Assembly (NCBI GenBank): GCA_000492175.2
Contig: CP097573.1
Span: forward strand, 2,046,001 to 2,110,000
DNA from: Firmicutes bacterium ASF500
GTDB lineage: Bacteria > Bacillota > Clostridia > Oscillospirales > Oscillospiraceae
Reading direction: 5' to 3'
Length of the DNA stretch: 64,000 nucleotides
This document shows positions 8,092 through 15,293 of this stretch, one piece after another. The notes below the pieces were generated by a model, which was not told where the DNA came from, did no database searches, and saw nothing but the letters and a program-made list of their open reading frames with translations. The position numbers and the translations under genes are program-made. Each line of letters opens with the position of its first letter. The first letter of the stretch is position 1.

Positions 8092-8960
8092 ATGAGAAAA
8101 ACACTGGAAGATCTCTACTATGGTAACATCATACCCAAGACGGCTGTTATGAACTGCTCCTGCTGGAGATTGCCACCGGCCTGCGGCGGGGCGAGCTTCT
8201 GGCTCTCCAGTGGGACGATCTCAATTTCAAGACCGGGGCGCTGCGGGTGGAACGACAGGTTCATCGAGTCAAGGGTGGGTTGATCATCTCCCGGCCCAAA
8301 ACCAAAGCCGCCAACCGGACGATCATTCTCCCCGCTCCGCTCCTGAGCGTCTTGAAGGAATACCGACAACAGGTACACTCCCACTGGCTGTTCCCCTCAC
8401 CCAGGAAAGATGACCTGCCCTTAGACCCCGCCTCTGTCCGCAAACACCTGACCACCATTCTGGAGAGGGCAGGGTGCAAACACATCCGCTTCCACGACCT
8501 CCGCCATCTGTTCGCCACCATGTCCCTGGAGCATGGGATGGATGTCAAGACCCTCTCTACGGTGATCGGGCATGTGTCCAGCAGCACCACGTTGAACATC
8601 TACGCCCACGTCACCGATGAGATGCGGCAGACAGCGGCACGCAAAATCGACCGGGGAATCGGCAAGGCCGAGTTTACGGCAGAAACAGAATCCGCCGCAA
8701 AGAAATCCGCTCCCAGCACATTCCGGCCTTACAAGGGCCAGCGGCGCAAGGCAGGAACCGGGTGCGTCACTCAGATCAACGACCATCTGTGGGAGGGCCG
8801 CTACTCCCCAGTCTGGCCGGATGGCAAGAAGCATCCCAGAAATGTTTACACCAAGACCAGAGAGGAATGTGAGCAATTGCTGGCGGAGATGATCCTCCAG
8901 ATGAAAGCGGAGATCGCCGCTGAAAAGGAGAGGCTGAGGTTGGAAAAGCAAGTTAGCTGA
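8092..8960 (+). pseudogene. Deletion fusion: 98-aa gene start joined to integrase 2 C-terminus
   Basis: From 8092 the sequence encodes MRKTLEDLYYGNIIP, the start of the DUF6809-like gene, with AGGAGG-like upstream sequence. At about 8139 it jumps to codons for DGCYELLLLEIATGLRRGE, matching integrase 2 of E5 from residue ~205 on. The two parts are in different frames, so no fusion protein is made. The integrase part keeps R, HDLRH, GH and Tyr motifs plus the C-terminal LWEGRYSPVWPDGKK domain, but lacks the N-terminal and core-binding domains. An internal deletion removed integrase 1 entirely. Confidence 0.9.
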
Positions 8961-8967
8961 TATATGC

Positions 8968-9009
8968 CGAGGGACTCTGGAGCGCAAAATCCAGAGTCCC
9001 TCGATTTTT
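8968..9009 (+). terminator. Integrase terminator (E1)
   Basis: CGAGGGACTCTGGA pairs with TCCAGAGTCCCTCG around GCGCAAAA, followed by ATTTTTC. The E5 integrase terminator at 54715 is nearly identical. Confidence 0.9.
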
Positions 9010-9012
9010 CTC

Positions 9013-9036
9013 TGTCTGTGGGCAGATATGTGGTCA
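9013..9036 (+). repeat. Class B end repeat, E1 right end
   Basis: TGTCTGTGGGCAGATATGTG then GTCA. It matches the E5 right end exactly and the E4/E5 left-end copies closely. Probably an arm-type integrase binding site. Confidence 0.7.
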
Positions 9037-9129
9037 GACCAAAAGCGGCAAATTGAAATACGCAGTAAAAGTACTGAATATTGGAAATTTCCCGGGTGTT
9101 TGCAGAAGAATCCGCCCCATTGATGATGG

Positions 9130-9168
9130 TATTATTTCGGCATGGGCACGTCTCTCCGTCCTTACCAA
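9130..9168. repeat. Att-like junction E1/E2
   Basis: The sequence CGTCTCTCCGTCCTTACCAA ends in CCTTACCAA, the anticodon-loop core shared with tRNA-Thr(GGT), but the outer arm does not match the tRNA 3' half. The same arm occurs at the E5/E6 junction (54877-54915). To the right the sequence is unique to E2. Confidence 0.65.
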
Positions 9169-9462
9169 CTAACAAGAAGCTGTTATTGCTTGTCGTTGGT
9201 TGTTGTGCCTTATAGACCCAAATCCCTTGTGCTACAAGGCTTACCGCAAACTCTTCCCGCTTCCTGTTGTCCCTTAGTGTCTGTTAAAAAAGCTGATATT
9301 TGGTGCCCGTGTCGGTTTTGTGTCGGTTTCTGCATAGAGTTACACTGCCTGACCTCATCCCTACATTCGTCATATTGTGGTCCTTCCTGGGTAGAACAGG
9401 ACTGCTTTTTTCATACGCCACCTGTCTGGCGTGAAAAACTTGCTTCTTAGAGGGTAGTGGGC
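9169..9462. other. E2 left-end region without genes
   Basis: No gene is supported in these ~290 bp. A direct repeat GTGTCGGTTT / TGTGTCGGTTTC lies near 9311-9332 and could be an arm-type site for the E2 integrase by analogy with the end repeats of E3-E6. Confidence 0.4.
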
Positions 9463-9759
9463 TTACTGCTCAGAACGGGCCAGGGGGACAAACTCAAGTT
9501 TGAGCTGCATCCCCAGGCCAGCGGCCAGACGTTTGAGCGTTCGCAAGGATGGGTTTGCTGTCCCATTCTCCAGCCTGCTGATGTCAGCCTGAGCAATACC
9601 GGTCGTCTCGGCCAGTTGCTTTTGTGTTAGGGCTTTTTCCTCCCGGCCTTCGATGATTGCCATAGTAATCTGCCGCTCAGGCTCCAGCGCCTCCCATTCG
9701 GCCCGGAATGCAGGATCTTTCAACTGTTCATTGAGCGTATCACGAAAATTCTTCCCCAT
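9463..9759 (-). CDS. HigA-like XRE antitoxin
   Basis: A 98-aa protein with an HTH_3 domain at ~38-92 (ALTQKQLAETTGIAQADISR, LENGTANPSLRTLKRLAAGL). It lies 3 nt downstream of a RelE/HigB-type toxin gene, and the toxin-first order is the HigBA arrangement. The antitoxin should neutralise the toxin and repress the operon promoter upstream of 10122. It may stabilise E2. Confidence 0.88.
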   Translation of the reverse strand: MGKNFRDTLNEQLKDPAFRAEWEALEPERQITMAIIEGREEKALTQKQLAETTGIAQADISRLENGTANPSLRTLKRLAAGLGMQLKLEFVPLARSEQ

Positions 9760-9762
9760 AGC

Positions 9763-10122
9763 TTATTCCTCCTTCGCTGCCGCCTTGCGATGATAATCAG
9801 CGCGATACCGCTTCGCTCGGTCTATTTCCCCAGGCGGGGTCTTGGGTGTCTTCTTCACAAAACCGTTGGTCAGAATCACTTTCTGCCCGACCACGAAAAA
9901 ATACAGAATACGGGTAATATCGGACCCCAACTTCGTCCTGATCTCGAAAATTCCGTCGCCGAGCGGTTTTGAATAGGGCTCCCGCAAACTGGGGCCCAGC
10001 GCCTCAAGGTATGTCAGAGTTGAGAATATCTTGGCCTGCATCTTGTAATCTTGGGCAAGTATGAATTCCTCTGCCGGTTTGCTTCCAGCCTCCAGTTCAT
10101 AGTATTCCACATCGTAACTCAT
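9763..10122 (-). CDS. HigB/RelE-family toxin
   Basis: A 119-aa protein of the phage-derived Gp49-like/HigB family: YDVEYYELEAGSKPAEEFIL, then SLREPYSKPLGDGIFEIRTK and RILYFFVVGQKVILTNGFVK with KKTPKTPPGEIDRAKRYRAD near the C-terminus. Family members are ribosome-dependent mRNA interferases. First gene of the two-gene operon with the XRE antitoxin; length is normal for the family. Confidence 0.9.
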   Translation of the reverse strand: MSYDVEYYELEAGSKPAEEFILAQDYKMQAKIFSTLTYLEALGPSLREPYSKPLGDGIFEIRTKLGSDITRILYFFVVGQKVILTNGFVKKTPKTPPGEIDRAKRYRADYHRKAAAKEE

Positions 10123-10179
10123 ACACTCACCAACTCTCTACTGCCATTATTGTATGTGATTTATCACATAATGTCAACT

Positions 10180-10371
10180 CTATTTATCATAGATTCGGAA
10201 TTTGCGAATGCACTTAATCAGGGTAATACATAGCTCCTGGTATAAGTCCTCGTCAAAAACACCATAACGGATTGACTCTTTCAGAAGAAGGGGCTTATAG
10301 AGCATTAAAATATTCTCCTCCGCCTCTTTGCTGCCATCTTTGGCTTGGAGCAAAAAGTTCTTAAAATTCAT
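10180..10371 (-). CDS. Small HTH protein of conjugative-transposon type
   Basis: A 63-aa protein (MNFKNFLLQAKDGSKEAEEN, LLLKESIRYGVFDEDLYQEL, CITLIKCIRKFRIYDK) matching the short sigma-region-2-like proteins found with a region-4 partner in integrative elements. Its start overlaps the stop of the upstream gene by ATGA, so the pair is coupled, the same design as at 5625-6289. Confidence 0.7.
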   Translation of the reverse strand: MNFKNFLLQAKDGSKEAEENILMLYKPLLLKESIRYGVFDEDLYQELCITLIKCIRKFRIYDK

Positions 10372-10598
10372 TCCTTCCCTCCCAAATTTCGGTGTATCTT
10401 TTGAACCACCCGGTAATATGCGGCCGAGACCCCTTTGTACCGCAGACCCAGCTTTTGGGCCAGTTCGCCATAGCTACACTCCTCCACAACACGGGCAAAC
10501 AGAATCGTCTGCTCTGATTCCTTCAGCCCGTCAATGGCTTTCAGTAGGGCCACGCTCTCCAGGCACATAAGCACAGGAAGTTGTTCCGACAAATCCAA
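10368..10598 (-). CDS. Sigma region 4-like protein, probably N-truncated
   Basis: 76 aa with an HTH at ~35-72 (FARVVEECSYGELAQKLGLR, YKGVSAAYYRVVQKIHRNLG). The frame opens just where a DUF2188 reading frame breaks off (about 10600), so the true N-terminus may be lost and the ATG at 10598 a fortuitous start. It pairs with the 63-aa protein downstream. Confidence 0.6.
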   Translation of the reverse strand: MDLSEQLPVLMCLESVALLKAIDGLKESEQTILFARVVEECSYGELAQKLGLRYKGVSAAYYRVVQKIHRNLGGKE

Positions 10599-10601
10599 TT
10601 G

Positions 10602-10678
10602 ACACGCTGAGCTCCACCCCGCTTAACATCCCAACCGCCTTTACTGTTGTGGACAACATGATGAGTTCTCCTTGCCAT
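10602..10678 (-). pseudogene. DUF2188 protein, N-terminal fragment
   Basis: Encodes MARRTHHVVHNSKGGWDVKR GGAQRV, the start of the DUF2188 domain, after GGGGTAAGAAC-type leader sequence. The match is then lost near a junction with the sigma-like gene. Intact DUF2188 proteins are usually about 70-150 aa. Confidence 0.65.
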
Positions 10679-10682
10679 GTTC

Positions 10683-10895
10683 TTACCCCTTGTGCGCTTT
10701 TGGACAACAGATAGCGCACCCGTCCGCATCGCTGTAGTATCGCTTGCCAGCTTGAACAGCTTCCGTTTCGCTGGAGAACTCACCGAGATATGTCTTGTTG
10801 GCAATCTTCAGCTGCTGCGCATGTTCTTCGGTGTGAACTTCATGGTGAAGTCCGGGATTGCGAGTTTTGTTGTTGTTGATATAGTACTTTTTCAT
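10683..10895 (-). CDS. Small hypothetical protein, DUF2188 neighbour
   Basis: A 70-aa protein (MKKYYINNNKTRNPGLHHEV, ANKTYLGEFSSETEAVQAGK, YSDADGCAICCPKAHKG) with two closely spaced Cys near the end. In my memory, proteins with this NPGLHHEVHTEEH pattern often precede DUF2188 genes, as here. AAAGGAAA lies upstream of the start. No function is known to me. Confidence 0.65.
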   Translation of the reverse strand: MKKYYINNNKTRNPGLHHEVHTEEHAQQLKIANKTYLGEFSSETEAVQAGKRYYSDADGCAICCPKAHKG

Positions 10896-11029
10896 AAAAT
10901 TTTCCTTTCTAATAAAATTCTAATGCAAAATCTGATAAGATGCAAAGTACCTATTGCATCTTAGGGCAAAATCTGCTATGCTTCTCATGGTTGATGTGTA
11001 GGATTAGCATAGCGGATTCTACACGGGAA

Positions 11030-11068
11030 ACGCATTGAACCGCTGTTGGCAGCAGCTTTTCAATGCGT
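11030..11068. terminator. Bidirectional hairpin after the ImmA/IrrE gene
   Basis: ACGCATTGAA pairs with TTCAATGCGT; TTTTTC follows on the plus strand and TTTCCC on the minus strand. Confidence 0.65.
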
Positions 11069-11099
11069 TTTTCTTTGAACATCCAAGGCAACCACCCCC

Positions 11100-11569
11100 T
11101 TAACCTACAGCGGCGAATAGCCGCAACATCCGAAGTTCATAGTCCTTGTAATGGATACCGCCATAATTTAGCCACTTGTTGTAGTAGTTCAAGGCATACT
11201 TGGCAGCCTCGTAGCTAATCTCGAAGATATCCGCTATGCCCTGGGCATCGTCGAGCTTCAGTTTATGAATGAGAGCGGGAGGTGCCAGAGCGTACTTGGC
11301 AAAGAACTTGACTTCCTTTTCCGCTAACTCGCTGTCCTCTGAATGATCCAAGACAATGTGGCCGATCTCGTGCATCATCGTATTGTTAATCCGCCCGTAA
11401 TCGTGCTCATCATCGTCGTTGTAGAAAATATACCACTCTCCCTCCTCCTTCTCTGCCGAAAAACCATCCAAGCTCTTCTTACGCATTAGCTGTTGGACAC
11501 GTTCTGGGTACACAGAGTAGGGGATTACTTTGACCCCCATCTTTTGGGCAATTTCAAAACCGCTGATGG
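11100..11569 (-). pseudogene. ImmA/IrrE-type metallopeptidase, 5' end cut by IS21
   Basis: About 156 codons of a minus-strand gene. The zinc-protease motif HEIGHIVLDH is intact, preceded by GRINNTMM and followed by EKEVKFFAKYALAPPALIHK, typical of ImmA proteases that cleave phage-type repressors. The N-terminal part is missing because IS21 copy 2 starts at 11570; translation could restart inside the IS but would carry foreign residues. It may once have controlled an E2 repressor. Confidence 0.85.
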
Positions 11570-11644
11570 TGTCAACGCCAATATGAAATTGTAAGAAAAC
11601 GCCGAAGAAATTTTGTAGTTTTTCGGCGGGGGTGGGTAACAAAA

Positions 11645-12442
11645 TCAGCAGCTGCCTTGCTCAAAAAGAGTGTTCACGATTTGCTGTTTCTGACGCATAA
11701 ATTCTTTGCGTTCTTTCAGGCGGTAAGACTCACCCTTGATGTTGATAACGGTGCAGTGATGCAGTACACGATCCAGGATGGCGGAGGCGATGGTGACGTC
11801 GGCAAAGACCTCGTTCCACTGGGAGAAAGTCTTGTTGGAGGTAAAAACGGTAGACGTTTTTTCATACCGTCTGGCAATGAGCTGGAAAAAGAGATTTGCG
11901 CCCTGGATATCCATAGGGAGATAGCCGATTTCGTCAATGATGAGCATCCTGTACTTGGCCAGAACTTTGAGCTTGTCCGGCAGGCGGTTCTCAAAGTGGG
12001 CCTTTTTGAGCTGCTCAATAAGCTGGTGGCAGTTGATGTAGTAGGTGGAGAAACGGTGCTGTGCTGCCACCAGGCCCAGGGCGGAGGCCAAATGGGTCTT
12101 GCCCACGCCTGGCGGGCCGAGGAAAACCACATTCTCCCCGTTCTCCAGGAAGCGCATGGTGGCCAACTCATCGATTTGGCGTTTATCGATGGAGGGCTGG
12201 AAAGAGAAATCGAAGTCGTCCAGGGTCTTCTTAATGGGGAAGCCAGACATCTGGATCTGCTTCTCATAGGCCCGTTTCCGCTTGGATTTGGCTTCTTCTG
12301 AGAAAATGTGATCCAAAACCTCCACAATGTTGAGCTTGTCCGCCACCGCCCGTTCCAGGTAGTTGTCCAGAATCTCCAGGGTGTTTTTCATTTTAAGGGC
12401 TTCCAGGTTTTCCCTCAGCCTGTCCATAGTAAATTCAGTCAT
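11645..12442 (-). CDS. istB: IS21-family helper ATPase IstB (copy 2)
   Basis: 265 aa, same sequence as the protein at 473-1270, with the same Walker A (GPPGVGKTH) and the same 8-nt overlap with istA. Confidence 0.95.
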   Translation of the reverse strand: MTEFTMDRLRENLEALKMKNTLEILDNYLERAVADKLNIVEVLDHIFSEEAKSKRKRAYEKQIQMSGFPIKKTLDDFDFSFQPSIDKRQIDELATMRFLENGENVVFLGPPGVGKTHLASALGLVAAQHRFSTYYINCHQLIEQLKKAHFENRLPDKLKVLAKYRMLIIDEIGYLPMDIQGANLFFQLIARRYEKTSTVFTSNKTFSQWNEVFADVTIASAILDRVLHHCTVINIKGESYRLKERKEFMRQKQQIVNTLFEQGSC

Positions 12443-13640
12443 ACAGCACCTCGTCATATCTGGATAAATCAGAGGGTTTCAAGGGGAAATCTATCACTTT
12501 GCCCTGTTCCAGCAGAATATTTTCTGCATCCATTGTCTGCTTCAACGTAAGCCTTCGGTAATGCTGAGGATTGACAACCATGTCCTTCCTTTGATACGAT
12601 ATTCGGTGCAGAGCGATCTGCTTGCCTTCATAGTAGGCCGCCAGCATACTGTCGAGGGCTACGACTGCCACATCTTTGCCGACATACTCCGCTGGCACGG
12701 AGTACTGATTGCCGGCGTAGGAGATGAGGCAGTCTTTTTGTACCCGCCTAAGGTTGATCTTGTCGATGATGTACTCTCTGGAGAGGGGACTCAACCCCTC
12801 CTTTTTCAGCCGCTCAAAAGGAACCTCGTTCGTGGTGGCATGAACTTTGCCATTGACCTTATTACACCAAGCCAAGGCTTGTCCATTCAAATCTGCCAGG
12901 CTGTTGTACTTGATCCCGACCATGAAGTTGTCCCGCACAAACTGCACCGTCCGCTCCACTTTTCCTTTCGTCTGGCCACGGTAGGGGCGGCACAGGATGG
13001 GCTTGAACCCGTAAAATCCCGCAAAGTCCTCAAACTGCCGGTTCAGAGTAGAGTCCTCCTGTTTCAGCAGCCGCTTAATGACCACCTGCTTCATGTTGTC
13101 GTACAGGATTTCCTCCGGGTACCCGCCAAAGTACCGGAATGCGTTCTGGTGACACCGAATCAGTGTGTTTGTGCTCATATCCGTTACAAATTCGATGTAC
13201 CGCATCCGCGAGTACCCCAGTATCATGAGAAAACAGTACAGCTTCTTCCACTTCCCATCCTCGTACACCAGGTGATCCTCGAAGAATCCCCAGTCCATCT
13301 GCCCCTGCTTTCCCGGCATCGTCTCAAACCGCACTGTTGCTTTCTCATTCAAGTCCATCTTCCGGCTGCTCACATACGCCTTGACGATGCTGTAGCCTCC
13401 GTCGAATCCCATTTCCCGCAGCTTCTCCAGGATCCGCAGCGCCGAATACGGCGCTTCCTCCAGCCACTCGTCCACGATCTGCTTGTACGGATCCATCTTT
13501 GTTGGCTTCGGTTCGCTCAATGTGTACTCCGGCTTCTGCGGCGATTCCGCGTACCGCTTTGCCGTCCGCGGGTCCATGTGGTACTTCCGTCCCAGCTCCA
13601 CATAGCTAAGTCCTTTCTGTCTGTCGCTTCGGATATCCAT
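12435..13640 (-). CDS. istA: IS21-family transposase IstA (copy 2)
   Basis: 401 aa from the ATG at 13640 behind AAAGGAG, same sequence as the transposase at 1263-2468. DDE core and HTH are intact. Because both copies look perfect, transposition or duplication is recent, or gene conversion has kept them alike. Confidence 0.95.
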   Translation of the reverse strand: MDIRSDRQKGLSYVELGRKYHMDPRTAKRYAESPQKPEYTLSEPKPTKMDPYKQIVDEWLEEAPYSALRILEKLREMGFDGGYSIVKAYVSSRKMDLNEKATVRFETMPGKQGQMDWGFFEDHLVYEDGKWKKLYCFLMILGYSRMRYIEFVTDMSTNTLIRCHQNAFRYFGGYPEEILYDNMKQVVIKRLLKQEDSTLNRQFEDFAGFYGFKPILCRPYRGQTKGKVERTVQFVRDNFMVGIKYNSLADLNGQALAWCNKVNGKVHATTNEVPFERLKKEGLSPLSREYIIDKINLRRVQKDCLISYAGNQYSVPAEYVGKDVAVVALDSMLAAYYEGKQIALHRISYQRKDMVVNPQHYRRLTLKQTMDAENILLEQGKVIDFPLKPSDLSRYDEVLYD

Positions 13641-13781
13641 CCACTGTGCTCCTTTCATTTTCTGACTCCCTTTCCGGGCTCTTTTTCGCCCTATTGGGAG
13701 TCTATCTTTTTTTCGCCTCCTCCGCCACAAAACTACATTTTTTCCTCGGCGTTTTTTTACATTTTATCACTGGCGCTGACA

Positions 13782-14029
13782 GTGCCCAGGGGGAGCATTT
13801 TCCCAAAGCCCAGCTTGGGAGTACACTCGACCTCCACTTTCGTCCGCTGCTCGTTTGGCGTGAATTTCCAGGTCATGGTGAGCGTGCGCGGGGATGTTGC
13901 CTGGGTATTGGGGTTCATGATGTCATCTAAGATCTTTGCCATACTGTAATCGGCGATTTCCATGAAAGCACCCCTGTCCATTTCAAGGATCGATTTCATG
14001 TGCATTGAGCCGATGTTCAAGGTTTCCAT
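13782..14029 (-). pseudogene. Phage-type hypothetical protein, 3' end cut by IS21
   Basis: Starts at ATG 14029 behind AAAGGAGGTG and encodes METLNIGSMHMKSILEMDRG and on to CTPKLGFGKMLPLGT, where the IS begins. The remaining ~82 aa resemble small proteins of Clostridia prophage early regions whose role is unclear. It is the last gene of the leftward operon. Confidence 0.65.
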
Positions 14030-14057
14030 GCTGTTCACCTCCTTTCCTGGGATGGCA

Positions 14058-15293
14058 TTAGGTCATCTGCTCCAGCGTGGTTTCCAGTGCCTTTCGGATT
14101 CCGCCCCGCAGTCTTTGGGCCTTATCTCTGTCTGCGGCCTCGATCCGGCGCAGAGTTTCCTGCATCTTCGCATAGGTCTCCTGCCAGCCCTTGAACAGTA
14201 CCATGAGGGTGGTTGTATCGGGATCAGCCTTGGACAGCTGCTTTTCAAGAGCCTGCATTCGCTCTGCGTTCTCGGCCTTGATGCGCTCCACCGCCTCGGC
14301 GGTCAGGGCGTCCTTTTCCTCTTGGGTGAGTTCCCGGACCTCCGGCCCCTTGGCCTTCAGGTCAGCCAGCTCCTTTTGTGCGGCCTCCAGGGACTCCTCA
14401 GCGGCCTTGCGCTTTTCCTCGGCCTTCTCCTTGGCATCCTTGGCCTTGTCCACCTTCTCTGTCATCTCGGCGATGGCGGCCTGACGGGCGGCCTCTACCG
14501 CCGCCGTGTCCGCCTCGGCGGGCCGGTTGCGAAGCTCCTCCAGTTCCTGCGTCAGGCGGGCGTGTTCCCCCTCGGCGGCTTGTGCGGAGGTGTTGGCCTC
14601 ACTCAGAGCATCCTGGAGCCGCTGGGCCTTCTCCCTCTGCTTATCAAGGGCCTCCTGGGCTTCTCGTGCCTTCCTGTTGGCCTCGGTCGTTTCCACATCG
14701 GCAGCGGTCAGCTTGGCCTTGTAGACTTGGGCCTGATCGGCGAGTTCCTCCCGGAGCCGCTCCGTTTCCTGTCGCAGTCCGCGGGCCTCATCCTCGGCGG
14801 CAGCGGCCTTTTCCTCGGCCTCGTCCCTCGCCTTGAGCGCCTCGTTCAACTCCCGGACGCTCATGTGCTCCACATCATTCTCAAGCACGAACTTCTCCCG
14901 CTCGTCCTCGTCCGGGATCACCAGGAGGCTCAACGCCTGGGAGAATGTCAAACGCCCAAACGTCTGGGATTTTGCCTCACCGCCGAACAAGCTCTGCTGG
15001 TCGCTCCCATACTCGCGGAACACCCGCATGAGGTTCTGGGCCTGAGAGGGAGAGTAGTCCACCTCGTTTCTCAGATACTCGCCCCAGCTCCCGTGAGGCA
15101 GTTTGGACTTGGCCTCCGTCAGCCGCCGCCCAACCTCAATAGAGGCGTTGAGCACCATCCTGCCGGTCTGCGACTTGATTGTGCGGATCTCCGCCGCCAG
15201 GATGTCAGGCGTTTTGCCGGAGTCCACAGGAGGGCCGCCCACCCCAAAGTCCTGACTGAGGAGCCGGCCCTCGGTTACTTCCATTTCGCTCAT
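14058..15293 (-). CDS. DUF3102 protein with long coiled coil
   Basis: A 411-aa protein starting at ATG 15293 after AAAGGAG. Residues ~20-115 form a DUF3102 domain (AAEIRTIKSQTGRMVLNASI, GRRLTEAKSKLPHGSWGEYL, SPSQAQNLMRVFREYG), found in phage and element proteins of Firmicutes. Residues ~150-370 are an Ala/Glu/Lys/Arg-rich coiled coil. It overlaps the PcfJ gene by 4 nt, so the two are coupled. Likely DNA-related, but no reaction is known. Confidence 0.85.
   Translation of the reverse strand: MSEMEVTEGRLLSQDFGVGGPPVDSGKTPDILAAEIRTIKSQTGRMVLNASIEVGRRLTEAKSKLPHGSWGEYLRNEVDYSPSQAQNLMRVFREYGSDQQSLFGGEAKSQTFGRLTFSQALSLLVIPDEDEREKFVLENDVEHMSVRELNEALKARDEAEEKAAAAEDEARGLRQETERLREELADQAQVYKAKLTAADVETTEANRKAREAQEALDKQREKAQRLQDALSEANTSAQAAEGEHARLTQELEELRNRPAEADTAAVEAARQAAIAEMTEKVDKAKDAKEKAEEKRKAAEESLEAAQKELADLKAKGPEVRELTQEEKDALTAEAVERIKAENAERMQALEKQLSKADPDTTTLMVLFKGWQETYAKMQETLRRIEAADRDKAQRLRGGIRKALETTLEQMT

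Larger units (their letters stand above)
7280..9168 (+). mobile_element. E1: remnant of a class B tRNA-Thr element
   Basis: Only the right part of an E4/E5-like element remains: the structured non-coding region, the RHH gene, the start of the 98-aa gene, the C-terminal half of integrase 2, its terminator, the class B end repeat and an att-like junction at 9160. Left boundary is approximate, where similarity to E4/E5 begins after the serine recombinase remnant. Confidence 0.75.
11570..13781 (-). mobile_element. IS21-family insertion sequence, copy 2
   Basis: Same length, ends and genes as the element at 398-2609 and apparently identical, in the same orientation 11,172 bp away. The left flank (CCGCTGATGG) is inside an ImmA/IrrE gene and the right flank (GTGCCCAGGG) inside an unrelated phage gene. 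No target duplication is present. Confidence 0.93.

Noticed and set aside
9160..9168. Complete tRNA gene at the E1/E2 or E5/E6 junctions
   Set aside because: Only the nine anticodon-loop bases match; no acceptor or T arm can be folded.
9142..9450. Short plus-strand gene at the E2 left end
   Set aside because: The frame crosses the att-like junction, has no ribosome site and no similarity I recognise.
398..13781. Composite transposon made of the two IS21 copies
   Set aside because: No duplicated target bases bracket the pair, and the DNA between belongs to several different elements, so recombination between copies fits better.
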